DNA of 64,000 nt. It comes from Flavobacterium psychrophilum. Lineage in GTDB: Bacteria; Bacteroidota; Bacteroidia; Flavobacteriales; Flavobacteriaceae. The notes below the pieces were generated by a model. The model did not search any database. It was not told the origin of the DNA and was given only the letters and a program-made list of their open reading frames with translations. Made by a program: the position numbers and the translations under genes. The DNA is taken from contig CAMDDB010000004.1 in assembly GCA_945890865.1 (NCBI GenBank), forward strand, positions 1-64,000, written 5' to 3'. Shown here one piece after another: positions 27,264 to 35,460 of this stretch (position 1 is the first letter of the stretch; each line of letters starts with the position of its first letter).

Positions 27264-28505
27264 ATGATAGGATTATTCAAAGAAAATACAAAAATTGCAA
27301 TTGACTCTATTAAAAGTCAAGCGTTGCGTACTTCGCTAACTGTTTTAATTATCGCCATCGGAATTTGGGCGCTAGTTGGTGTTTTAACCCTAGTTACTGC
27401 CTTGGAAAATTCATTATTGACCAATTTTGCCTCTATGGGCGCCAATACATTTTCGATCAGTCAATACGATTATTCCTCAGAAATCAATCAAAATGATGCC
27501 GATCAACGGGTAAATCCTATCATAAGTTACCCACAAGCCAAAGCATTTCAAGACAAATATTCCTTTCCATTTACCACAACCTCACTTTCCTTTACTGCAG
27601 GTTCAGCTATTGAAGTAAAATATCAAGATAAAAAAACAGACCCCGAAATTTCTGTGATAGGTATTGATGAAAATTTTTGTCCCAATAAAGGATTAGAAGT
27701 AGTTAAAGGGAGAAACATGAATTCGTTTGACGTAGCTAATAATAACTATGTTTGTGTATTAGGTTCAGATTTTGAAAAAGGATTGTTTGCTAATTTAAAT
27801 CCAATCGATAAAATTATTTCAATACGAGGTGCCAAATTCCGAGTAATCGGTATTTTAAAAGAAAAAGGTTCGACTTTTGGCAACAGTCAAGATCTACGCG
27901 TTTTAATTCCCACACAAGTAGCACGTTCACTATTTTCTGCTCCCAACATCAATTACGATTTGGATGTTATGGTAAATAACGAAGCACTATTAAATCAAGC
28001 GGTTGCCGATGCCACAATGACCATGCGTCGTGTACGGAAACTAAGTCCGGTTGAAAAAGACAACTTTGGCATTGAACGAAGCGATGATTTGCGTAGAACA
28101 TTACTTGAACAAGTTGCCTTTTTAAGTGTAATTGCATGGGTGATTGGATTACTGACTGTTTTTGGCTCAACCATAGCCTTAACAAATATTATGCTGGTAT
28201 CAGTAACCGAACGCACAAGAGAAATAGGGGTTCGAAAATCTTTAGGTGCTAAACGATCAACTATTGGATGGCAATTTTTAACCGAAACCTTTGTGATTAG
28301 TCAATTGGGCGGATTATTAGGCTTAATTTTAGGAATAGGGACAGGCTATTTAATTGCCTCTTTGCTAGAATTTTCATTCACCACGCCTTGGTTAGCAATA
28401 ATTGCTACCATAATAACAACCATAGTAGTTACTATTATTTCCGGATTGGTTCCGGCATTAAAAGCGGCTAAATTAGACCCTGTAGAAGCGTTAAGATACG
28501 AGTAG
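27264..28505 (+). CDS. ABC transporter permease, MacB/FtsX type
   Basis: A 413-residue permease with one N-terminal transmembrane helix (about 25-45), a large periplasmic domain (MacB_PCD-like, 50-270) and three C-terminal helices (FtsX domain; LTNIMLVSVTERTREIGVRKSLGAKR is the coupling region). No ABC ATPase or adaptor is adjacent, so the partner is encoded elsewhere. The role could be efflux or lipoprotein-related; substrate unknown. Confidence 0.87.
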   Translation: MIGLFKENTKIAIDSIKSQALRTSLTVLIIAIGIWALVGVLTLVTALENSLLTNFASMGANTFSISQYDYSSEINQNDADQRVNPIISYPQAKAFQDKYSFPFTTTSLSFTAGSAIEVKYQDKKTDPEISVIGIDENFCPNKGLEVVKGRNMNSFDVANNNYVCVLGSDFEKGLFANLNPIDKIISIRGAKFRVIGILKEKGSTFGNSQDLRVLIPTQVARSLFSAPNINYDLDVMVNNEALLNQAVADATMTMRRVRKLSPVEKDNFGIERSDDLRRTLLEQVAFLSVIAWVIGLLTVFGSTIALTNIMLVSVTERTREIGVRKSLGAKRSTIGWQFLTETFVISQLGGLLGLILGIGTGYLIASLLEFSFTTPWLAIIATIITTIVVTIISGLVPALKAAKLDPVEALRYE

Positions 28506-28520
28506 TTGGTAGTACAAAAT

Positions 28521-28548
28521 TACTTTTCACTCTTTACTTTTCACTTTT
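28521..28548. repeat. 14-bp direct repeat over the prmC stop codon
   Basis: TACTTTTCACTCTT at 28521-28534 is nearly repeated at 28535-28548. The repeat contains the prmC stop codon (minus strand) and supplies its last residues. Confidence 0.6.
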
Positions 28549-29415
28549 TACCATTCGATCATTACCAAACATGTCTTTTTTCAATTCGATATTTTTAAAC
28601 CCTAAATTTTGCAGCAATTCAACCGTTTCTTTTCCTAAATACTGATTGATTTCAAAGAATAATAATCCCTTTGGCGATAAGCTCTTCAAGGCCAATTGCG
28701 CAATTTTTCGGTAAAAAAGTAAGGCATCAGTATCTTCTACAAACAAAGCTAAATGCGGCTCATAGTTCAATACATTTTTCTTAATTTCTAGTTTTTCTAT
28801 GTTACGAACGTAGGGCGGATTTGAAACAATGATATCGATGGAAGCTGGGAGTTGGGAGTTGGGAGTTGTAAGGATTAATAAATCTTCAACATCCAATATA
28901 TTTGCTTGAATGAAATTGATTTCGACTTTATTTGATTCAGCATTTCTTTTAGCCACTTCTAAAGCCTTTTTTGAAACATCAATAGCAGTAACATTTGCTT
29001 GTGACAAATTCGCTTTTAATGCAATTGGAATACATCCTGTTCCTGTTCCAATGTCTAAAATGGTTATGAGTGATGGGTTTTGGGTAATGGGTGAATTCAA
29101 AATCCATTCTACCAATTCTTCCGTTTCAGGTCTTGGAATCAAAGTATTTTCATTGACTTCAAATCGCAAACCATAAAACCAAGCTTCGCCAGTGATGTAT
29201 TGAATGGGTTTATCTTGTTGTAATTGAACAAGAATTGAATTCCACTTTTCAATTTCGGTATCCGATAGTTCAAAATTTGGTTGCAAAGCTACCTCTACTC
29301 GCGTAAAATGATGCAAATATTCGGTTAAGATGAAAAAAAAACTTTCGATTTCTTGTTCGTCTTGAATGTCTTTTAGAGAATTGAAAAAGTGTTTTTTATA
29401 TTGTTTTAGCAGCAT
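28534..29415 (-). CDS. prmC: Peptide chain release factor N5-glutamine methyltransferase
   Basis: SAM enzyme methylating the GGQ Gln of release factors RF1 and RF2; 293 residues. It has a helical N-terminal domain (1-85), IPRPETEE at 93-100, the SAM-binding ILDIGTGTGCIPIAL and the catalytic NPPY at 199-202. Two low-complexity stretches, residues 107-118 and 183-192, are encoded by short tandem-repeat DNA in frame. The C-terminal six residues also derive from a direct repeat. The GNAT gene lies 3 nt upstream in the same direction. Confidence 0.92.
   Translation of the reverse strand: MLLKQYKKHFFNSLKDIQDEQEIESFFFILTEYLHHFTRVEVALQPNFELSDTEIEKWNSILVQLQQDKPIQYITGEAWFYGLRFEVNENTLIPRPETEELVEWILNSPITQNPSLITILDIGTGTGCIPIALKANLSQANVTAIDVSKKALEVAKRNAESNKVEINFIQANILDVEDLLILTTPNSQLPASIDIIVSNPPYVRNIEKLEIKKNVLNYEPHLALFVEDTDALLFYRKIAQLALKSLSPKGLLFFEINQYLGKETVELLQNLGFKNIELKKDMFGNDRMVKSEK
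28844..28868. repeat. 7-bp tandem repeat inside prmC
   Basis: TGGGAGT is repeated three times in tandem (28846-28866), encoding the PNSQLP stretch of PrmC on the minus strand. Confidence 0.7.
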
Positions 29416-29418
29416 TGT

Positions 29419-29922
29419 TTAAACGATTTTTTTAGTCATCCATACTTCACAACTGTTATGACCTGTGTTTCCCATTGGACCATCGATAGGTTCAAAACCC
29501 ATTCGTTTATAGAGCTTTTGAGCTGGAATCATAAACGATAACGTTTCCAAATAACAAATTTCAAATCCTTGCGTTGTTGCAAATTCCAAACATAGCTTGA
29601 TGATTTTTTCGGCATAACCTGTGCCTCTAATTTCCGGAGCAAAGTACATTTTTTGCAATTCACATACTTTACTAGTTTCCGACTGAACTGGATTCTGCAT
29701 CTCTAAAGGAGCAATACCACAACCCCCCAAGACTCTTCCATTCTGTTCTACCACATAATACACTGAACGACATCGTTGATATACTTCAAATAACGTATCC
29801 AAAACCGGATCAGCATACGCTGTACCTACTTTTGGCGCGTCCAATTCGTGAAAAACAGCCCGAATTATTTTGGCAATCGAATCATTATCATTTTGTTGGA
29901 TTTCTCGAATTTGCATAGCCAT
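29419..29922 (-). CDS. GNAT family N-acetyltransferase
   Basis: A 167-residue acetyltransferase. It shows the acetyl-CoA-binding motif A (FAPEIRGTGYAEKIIKL, with the R/Q-x-x-G-x-G/A pattern) and a C-terminal LYKRMGFEPIDG. The substrate cannot be predicted. It is 3 nt upstream of prmC; coupling of prmC with an acetyltransferase recalls but does not prove rimI-like function. Confidence 0.85.
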   Translation of the reverse strand: MAMQIREIQQNDNDSIAKIIRAVFHELDAPKVGTAYADPVLDTLFEVYQRCRSVYYVVEQNGRVLGGCGIAPLEMQNPVQSETSKVCELQKMYFAPEIRGTGYAEKIIKLCLEFATTQGFEICYLETLSFMIPAQKLYKRMGFEPIDGPMGNTGHNSCEVWMTKKIV

Positions 29923-29985
29923 TATATTATTGGGTAAAAGTACATAAATTGGTGATATCGATTATTAATTCAATGATAAAAATAG

Positions 29986-29993
29986 TACTTTTG
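29986..29993 (+). promoter_or_regulatory. -7 element of ribD, probably leaderless
   Basis: TACTTTTG ends 4 nt before the ribD ATG at 29998. No TTG at normal spacing is visible. Confidence 0.5.
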
Positions 29994-29997
29994 TCCA

Positions 29998-31041
29998 ATG
30001 ACAACCCACAAAATTTACATGCAACGCTGTATAGAATTGGCCAAAAATGGTTTAGGAACCACCTATCCTAATCCTTTGGTAGGCAGTGTCATTGTACATG
30101 ACGGAAAAATCATTGGCGAAGGTTGGCACAAAAAAGCAGGTGAACCCCATGCAGAAGTCAATGCAATTAACTCGGTAAAGGATAAATTTTTATTGAAAGA
30201 AGCTACTATTTATGTGAGTTTAGAACCCTGCAGTCATTATGGAAAAACCCCTCCTTGTTGCGATTTAATTATTGAAAATGAAATTCCAAATATCGTAATT
30301 GGGACTCTTGATCCTTTTGCAAAAGTAGCTGGAAATGGTTTAAAAAAATTGATTGAAAAAGGTAAAAATGTAACCGTGGGCATCCTAGAAGATGAATGCA
30401 ATGCCCTAAACAAGCGATTTTTCACCTTCCATCAAAAGAAAAGACCCTATATTATTTTAAAATGGGCCGAAACAGCCGACGGATTTCTTGCTCCGATTTC
30501 AAAAAAAGAAAAAGCCCCTATCTGGATTACCAATTTGTATTCCAGACAATTGGTTCATAAATTGCGTTCCGAAGAGCAAGCTATTTTAGTAGGCACTCAA
30601 ACTGTTTTAGATGATGATCCCAGTTTAAATGCAAGAGATTATAGCGGAACAAATCCTATTCGTATTGTTTTAGATAAAACCGGTAAAATTTCTGAAAATT
30701 ATAAGGTAAAAGACACTCATCAACCGACTATAATTTTGACCGAAAGTGAAAAATATTCAACAACTGATAATTGTATCTATGAAAATGTTATCTTTGATAA
30801 ACGCCTAGCCCATTCTATTGCAGCTATTTTATACCGTCATGACATTCAATCGGTTATCATAGAAGGAGGTGCAAAAACCATTCAAACATTTGTTGATGCA
30901 AATTTATGGGATGAAGCCTGCGTATTTAAAGGACTAATAAAATTTCAAGACGGAACAACTGCCCCAACGTTCTCTGGAAATCACTTCCAACGTTTTGACA
31001 TCATGGGTGACCAACTTAATATATTCAGAAATTATGATTGA
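29998..31041 (+). CDS. ribD: Bifunctional riboflavin deaminase/reductase RibD
   Basis: Second and third steps of riboflavin synthesis, 347 residues. The N-terminal deaminase (1-145) has the zinc motif HAEVNA and EPCSHYGKTPPCCD. The C-terminal reductase (about 148-347) has ILKWAETADGFLA, GTQTVLDDDPSLNAR and VIIEGGAKTIQTF. Both domains are complete. A HAD phosphatase gene overlaps its 3' end by 8 nt, suggesting translational coupling. No FMN riboswitch is present upstream; the 75-nt divergent intergenic gap is too short for one. Confidence 0.94.
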   Translation: MTTHKIYMQRCIELAKNGLGTTYPNPLVGSVIVHDGKIIGEGWHKKAGEPHAEVNAINSVKDKFLLKEATIYVSLEPCSHYGKTPPCCDLIIENEIPNIVIGTLDPFAKVAGNGLKKLIEKGKNVTVGILEDECNALNKRFFTFHQKKRPYIILKWAETADGFLAPISKKEKAPIWITNLYSRQLVHKLRSEEQAILVGTQTVLDDDPSLNARDYSGTNPIRIVLDKTGKISENYKVKDTHQPTIILTESEKYSTTDNCIYENVIFDKRLAHSIAAILYRHDIQSVIIEGGAKTIQTFVDANLWDEACVFKGLIKFQDGTTAPTFSGNHFQRFDIMGDQLNIFRNYD

Positions 31042-31639
31042 CGCTATTATTTTTGACTTTGGTGATGTCTTCATTAATTTAGACAAACAAAAAATCGATT
31101 CCGAATTTAGAAAATTAGGATTAACAGAATGGCATGCCGATTTGGATGCATTGAATAAACAATATGAACTCGGAAAAATTGATGAACTTACGTACATGAA
31201 GGGGTTCCAAAAACATATTCCCAATGCCGATTTAGTAAGCATTAGAAGTGCTTGGAATTCTATTTTGGCTGATTTTCCTTTATATCGACTTGAATTTCTT
31301 CAAATGATTGCTTCAAAATACCGTTTATTTTTATTGAGCAACACCGATCATACCCATATTGAAAAATTTGAACACAATGAAGGGCTAACGTTTGCCCGAG
31401 ATTTTTATAGCTGTTTTGAGAAAGTATATTTTTCTTACGAAATTCACCTGCGTAAACCCGAAGAAGATGCTTTTAAATTTGTAATAAACAATCATAATTT
31501 AAATCCAAAAAAGACATTATTTATCGACGACAAAAAGGAAAATACCGATGTGGCAAAAAAATTAGGCCTACTGGTTTGGAATTTAGAAGTTGGAAAAGAA
31601 GATGTAGTTGATTTATTTTCAAAAAAATTTAGTTTTTGA
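31034..31639 (+). CDS. HAD superfamily phosphatase, YihX-like
   Basis: A 201-residue HAD hydrolase; the ATG at 31034 (MIDAIIFDFGDVF) sits inside the ribD end. All motifs are present: nucleophile Asp in FDFGDV, motif II in LLSNTDHTH, motif III Lys in LRKPEED and motif IV in LFIDDKKENTDVA. The DxG start resembles YihX-like sugar-phosphate/FMN phosphatases. Its overlap with ribD makes it a candidate for the dephosphorylation of the ribitylamino-pyrimidine phosphate; that is inference. A frameshifted YigZ gene follows immediately. Confidence 0.87.
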   Translation: MIDAIIFDFGDVFINLDKQKIDSEFRKLGLTEWHADLDALNKQYELGKIDELTYMKGFQKHIPNADLVSIRSAWNSILADFPLYRLEFLQMIASKYRLFLLSNTDHTHIEKFEHNEGLTFARDFYSCFEKVYFSYEIHLRKPEEDAFKFVINNHNLNPKKTLFIDDKKENTDVAKKLGLLVWNLEVGKEDVVDLFSKKFSF

Positions 31640-31640
31640 T

Positions 31641-32257
31641 TTGGAATATCTATTAAACGATACCTACAAGACTATTGAACAGGCAAGCCCAGAAATTTTG
31701 TTCAAAGAAAAGAACAGCAAATTTTATGGTTATGCTTTTCCCATTACTACTGAGGAAGAAGTTAAAGAACATATCGAACGCTTGAAAAAAGAACATTTTT
31801 CGGCGCGACACTGGTGTTATGCCTATCAAATAGGCACCGAAAAATACACTACCGTGCGAATGATGATGGCGAACCTAACAATAGTGCTGGAATGCCTATC
31901 TATGGTCAATTACAGTCATTTGAAGTAACTAATGTATTGGTCGTTGTAGTGCGTTATTTTGGGGGTGTAAAATTAGGTGTTGGAGGGTTAATTTCTGCAT
32001 ACAAGACAGCAGCACAAATGGCACTTGAAAATACCCAAATTATTGAAAAAACCATTGATAAGCATTTTGCACTTTCTTTCAGCTATGTGCACATGAATAA
32101 AGTGATGCGCATCATTAAAGAAAAAAATCTTACCATTTTATCTCAAAAAATGGAACTCGATTGTGAAATTGTAGTGGCCACAAGAAAAAAAAATGTTCAA
32201 TCTTTTTGGGACACCTTTGAAAATTTATATGAAGTTCAACTAAAGGATTGCAACTAA
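31641..32257 (+). pseudogene. YigZ/IMPACT family protein, disrupted by a 1-nt frameshift
   Basis: Two overlapping frames encode consecutive parts of one YigZ/IMPACT protein. The first (from a TTG at 31641, or an ATG at 31608) reads DTYKTIEQASPEILFKEKNS through HWCYAYQIGTEK, then diverges into noise and stops at 31928. The second frame picks up with IHYRANDDGEPNNSAG and continues through VVRYFGGVKLGVGGL to the stop at 32257. Adding one A to the run at 31840-31844 (five A) restores the full, uninterrupted family sequence. It could be a real null allele, a sequencing error, or recoding by slippage on the A-run. The family is thought to help ribosome or translation control; the role here is unknown. 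Confidence 0.82.
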
Positions 32258-32258
32258 T

Positions 32259-32660
32259 TTATAAAGCCTTTATTTTTTCCGATACATAGTCGGGAGGTAG
32301 AATTGGACGACCCGTATTCCTATCCACAAAGACCAACATTGAATAACCCGTTGTTAATAACTCCTTATTTTCATTGTATATTTCATAATCAAATTCAATC
32401 TTAACTGAAGTCTGACTTTTCAAAATTGTTTTAACCGTTAGCAAATCATCATATCTGGCTGGTTTTTTATAATTCATTGATAAAGACACTACAGGCAACA
32501 TCACACCATTTTCTTCCATCCATTTATAAGAAACTCCCATATTCCTTAGCCATTCAACCCGTCCCATTTCAAAATATTGTGCATAATTACCGTGATAAAC
32601 GACTCCCATTTGATCGGTTTCTGCATAACGTACACGAACTTGAAATTGATATTCTCTCAT
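32259..32660 (-). CDS. Acyl-CoA thioesterase, 4HBT/YbgC family
   Basis: A 133-residue hot-dog thioesterase. It has the YbgC signature YAETDQMGVVYHGNYAQYFEMGR with catalytic Asp and His, then WLRNMGVSYKWMEENGVMLPVV and a final VFVDRNTGRPILPP. It hydrolyses acyl- or 4-hydroxybenzoyl-type CoA esters. No Tol-Pal genes adjoin it, unlike E. coli ybgC. Its stop lies one base from the YigZ stop, convergently. Confidence 0.88.
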   Translation of the reverse strand: MREYQFQVRVRYAETDQMGVVYHGNYAQYFEMGRVEWLRNMGVSYKWMEENGVMLPVVSLSMNYKKPARYDDLLTVKTILKSQTSVKIEFDYEIYNENKELLTTGYSMLVFVDRNTGRPILPPDYVSEKIKAL

Positions 32661-32853
32661 ATTGAACTATAATTATTAATTAATTAACAATTTCCTTACA
32701 ATTTTTTTTTTTAAAAATCAATAGAAAAAAAATTTTTTTTAAAGAAAATTGTTCACATATTTGCTAACCCAAATAACTGACAAAAAATCCCTATTCTTTT
32801 TGTAAGATAACCTGTACAAAAATAAGAATAACAATTCATAATTAATCGAATTT

Positions 32854-34281
32854 ATGACAAAAACTGCGCAATCGGTATGGAATAATTGTCTATGTTTCAT
32901 AAAAGACAACATTCAAGATCAAGCCTATAAAACTTGGTTCGAACCAATTCAGTCAGTTGAGTTAAATGATAACGCATTATCAATTCAAGTACCTAGTAAA
33001 TTTTTCTACGAATGGTTAGAAGAGCACTATGTAAAATTATTAAAAGTTGCTCTTACAAAAGAATTAGGTCCTAGCGCTAAGTTATTGTACAAAATTAAGA
33101 TGGAAAACACCTACGGAAACAAACTTCCGTTTACTGAGCAAATTCCTAGTTATAACAGATCTGCTGTAAAACCTCAAGAAGTTGATGTGCCAATAGTGAA
33201 TAAAAATCCGGAATTAAAAAATCCGTTCATTATTCCTGGTATTCGCAATTTAAAAATAGAATCACAATTAAACGCCAATTATAGTTTTGATAATTTCTTG
33301 GAAGGTGATTCCAACAGATTAGCAAGAAGCGCAGGTATGGCAGTTGCCAATAAACCAGGAGGAACTTCTTTTAATCCATTATTGATCTTTGGTGGTGTTG
33401 GATTGGGTAAAACTCACTTAGCTCACGCAATTGGAGTTGAAATTAAAGACAAATATCCTGAAAAAACCGTATTGTATATTTCTGCTGAAATATTCACCCA
33501 ACAATATATTGATTCGGTTAAGAAAAATACAAGAAACGATTTTATTCATTTCTATCAACTCATCGATGTATTGATTATAGATGATGTGCAATTTTTATCA
33601 GGAAAATCAGGAACACAAGATGTATTCTTTCATATTTTTAACCACTTACATCAAAACGGTAAGCAAGTAATTCTTACTTCAGATAAAGCACCTGTGGACA
33701 TGCAAGATATTGAGCAACGCTTATTATCTCGATTTAAATGGGGACTTTCTGCAGAATTACACCAACCCGATTATGAAACGCGTATTTCGATCTTAAAAAA
33801 TATTTTATTCAGAGATGGTGTTGAAATACCTGATGAAATAATTGAATATGTGGCAAAAAACATCAAATCAAACGTACGTGAATTGGAAGGTGCTATTATT
33901 TCGTTGATTGCACAATCTTCTTTCAACAAGCGTGAAGTAACTATTGATTTGGCCAAACAAGTTGTTGAGAAATTTGTTAAAAACGTAAAACGTGAAATTT
34001 CTATCGATTACATTCAAAAAACTGTATCCGATTATTTTCAATTGGATTTGGAAACCTTGCAATCGAAAACCAGAAAACGTCATGTAGTGCAAGCTAGACA
34101 ATTGGCTATGTTTTTTGCAAAGAAATTCACAAAAGCATCGTTGGCAAATATTGGATCTCAAATAGGTGATCGCGATCACGCTACCGTATTACACGCATGC
34201 AAAACTGTAGACAATTTAGTAGCTACAGACAAACAATTCAAAAAATTCGTTGAAGATATCAACAAGAAATTATCGCTATAA
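32854..34281 (+). CDS. dnaA: Chromosomal replication initiator DnaA
   Basis: Initiator ATPase of 475 residues. Domain I (1-80), a variable linker, AAA+ domain III with Walker A (180-187, GGVGLGKT) and Walker B LIIDDVQFLSGK, and the domain IV DNA-binding helix with GDRDHATVLHACKTV. Upstream (32661-32853) is very AT-rich but holds only one weak DnaA-box-like site (TTGTTCACA), so I do not call an origin. A phosphatase and a methyltransferase gene follow directly in one unit. Confidence 0.96.
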   Translation: MTKTAQSVWNNCLCFIKDNIQDQAYKTWFEPIQSVELNDNALSIQVPSKFFYEWLEEHYVKLLKVALTKELGPSAKLLYKIKMENTYGNKLPFTEQIPSYNRSAVKPQEVDVPIVNKNPELKNPFIIPGIRNLKIESQLNANYSFDNFLEGDSNRLARSAGMAVANKPGGTSFNPLLIFGGVGLGKTHLAHAIGVEIKDKYPEKTVLYISAEIFTQQYIDSVKKNTRNDFIHFYQLIDVLIIDDVQFLSGKSGTQDVFFHIFNHLHQNGKQVILTSDKAPVDMQDIEQRLLSRFKWGLSAELHQPDYETRISILKNILFRDGVEIPDEIIEYVAKNIKSNVRELEGAIISLIAQSSFNKREVTIDLAKQVVEKFVKNVKREISIDYIQKTVSDYFQLDLETLQSKTRKRHVVQARQLAMFFAKKFTKASLANIGSQIGDRDHATVLHACKTVDNLVATDKQFKKFVEDINKKLSL

Positions 34282-34728
34282 ATGCCGGTGAATATCTTGA
34301 TGGTTTGTTTAGGTAATATTTGCAGATCTCCTTTAGCAGAAGGAATTTTGCGGGCTAAACTTTCCACTGATTTTTTTGTAGATTCTGCAGGCACCGGTGG
34401 ATGGCACGAGGGAGAAATGCCCGACATTCGTTCCGTAGAGACCGCTAAAAATTATGGTATAGACATCAGTCATCAAAAAGCTAGAAAATTTACTGTCGCT
34501 GATTTTGACACTTTTGACTACATCTTTGTAATGGACCAATCGAATTATAGTGATGTTATTCAATTAGCTCCTAACAGTATTGCAAAATCTAAAGTAGCAC
34601 TAATTTTAGGTCCCTTAAAAGAAGTTCCAGATCCCTATTATGGCAGACAAGAAGATTTTGAAAATGTTTTTCACCTTCTATACCAAGCCTGTGAAGAAAT
34701 TGCTAAAAACTTAAAGAGTATAGAATGA
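34282..34728 (+). CDS. Low-molecular-weight protein-tyrosine-phosphatase
   Basis: A 148-residue phosphatase whose ATG is the base after the dnaA stop. The active-site loop CLGNICRS (C-x5-R) lies at residues 8-15, and the general-acid DPYYG occurs in EVPDPYYGRQ. Homologs dephosphorylate tyrosine kinases for exopolysaccharide export, or arginine-phosphate. No such kinase is adjacent. Tight placement behind dnaA is common in Flavobacteria. Confidence 0.9.
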   Translation: MPVNILMVCLGNICRSPLAEGILRAKLSTDFFVDSAGTGGWHEGEMPDIRSVETAKNYGIDISHQKARKFTVADFDTFDYIFVMDQSNYSDVIQLAPNSIAKSKVALILGPLKEVPDPYYGRQEDFENVFHLLYQACEEIAKNLKSIE

Positions 34729-35459
34729 AATCAAGCGCATTTGGCAAACTCTATTTAATTCCTTGCACTCTTGCCAATCCAGGAGAAACAACTGTTGTTC
34801 CAGAAGATGTGTTGCCAGAACAAATCAAGAGAACCATAGATTGCATTGATTATTATATTGTGGAAAATGAAAAAACAGCGCGCAAGTTTATTAAAAGCAT
34901 ACATCCTGAAAAAAAACAACCCGAATTAAAAATCAACGTATTAAATAAACATACCGAAATTTCAGCCCATAATGAATTTATTCATCCTCTATTAAATGGG
35001 GAAAACATGGGATTAATGAGTGAATCAGGATGTCCTGGTGTTGCCGATCCCGGAGCAGAAATTGTAAAATTAGCACACGAAAAAGGGATTCAAGTGGTTC
35101 CTTTAGTGGGTCCGAGTTCAATTTTATTAGCGCTAATGGCGAGTGGTATGAACGGACAAAGTTTTGCATTTAACGGCTATTTACCCATTGACAAAAATGA
35201 CAAGAAACTAGCTCTTAAAATGTATGAACGCTTGTCACATGAGAAAAATCAGACCCAGTTGTTTATTGAAACTCCGTATCGCAATACCAAATTGATGGAA
35301 GATTTAGTGCAACTCCTTCAACCGAATACTCTTTTATGTGTAGCTTGCGATATTACATTGCCTACCGAGTACATCAAAACTAAAACGATTCAAGAGTGGA
35401 AAAAAGAAAAGGCCGATTTACATAATCGACCTTGTATTTTTATTCTTCACAAAATATAA
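34725..35459 (+). CDS. SAM-dependent methyltransferase, RsmI/tetrapyrrole-methylase family
   Basis: A 244-residue methyltransferase that begins inside the phosphatase stop (ATGA overlap). It shows the family's LYLIPCTLANPG start, a variant of the RsmI motif (MSESGCPGVADPGAE), LVGPSSILLALMASG and QLFIETPYRN. It resembles RsmI, the 16S rRNA C1402 2'-O-methyltransferase, but the variant motif and length suggest a paralog, so no symbol is given. Confidence 0.85.
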   Translation: MKSSAFGKLYLIPCTLANPGETTVVPEDVLPEQIKRTIDCIDYYIVENEKTARKFIKSIHPEKKQPELKINVLNKHTEISAHNEFIHPLLNGENMGLMSESGCPGVADPGAEIVKLAHEKGIQVVPLVGPSSILLALMASGMNGQSFAFNGYLPIDKNDKKLALKMYERLSHEKNQTQLFIETPYRNTKLMEDLVQLLQPNTLLCVACDITLPTEYIKTKTIQEWKKEKADLHNRPCIFILHKI

Positions 35460-35460
35460 T

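Noticed and set aside
29923..29997. FMN riboswitch upstream of ribD
   Set aside because: The divergent gap is only 75 nt and lacks the conserved RFN-element pattern; a promoter box sits next to the ATG.
32661..32853. AT-rich stretch upstream of dnaA as a possible replication origin
   Set aside because: Only one weak DnaA-box-like site (TTGTTCACA) is visible, with no cluster; oriC is often not beside dnaA in Bacteroidota.
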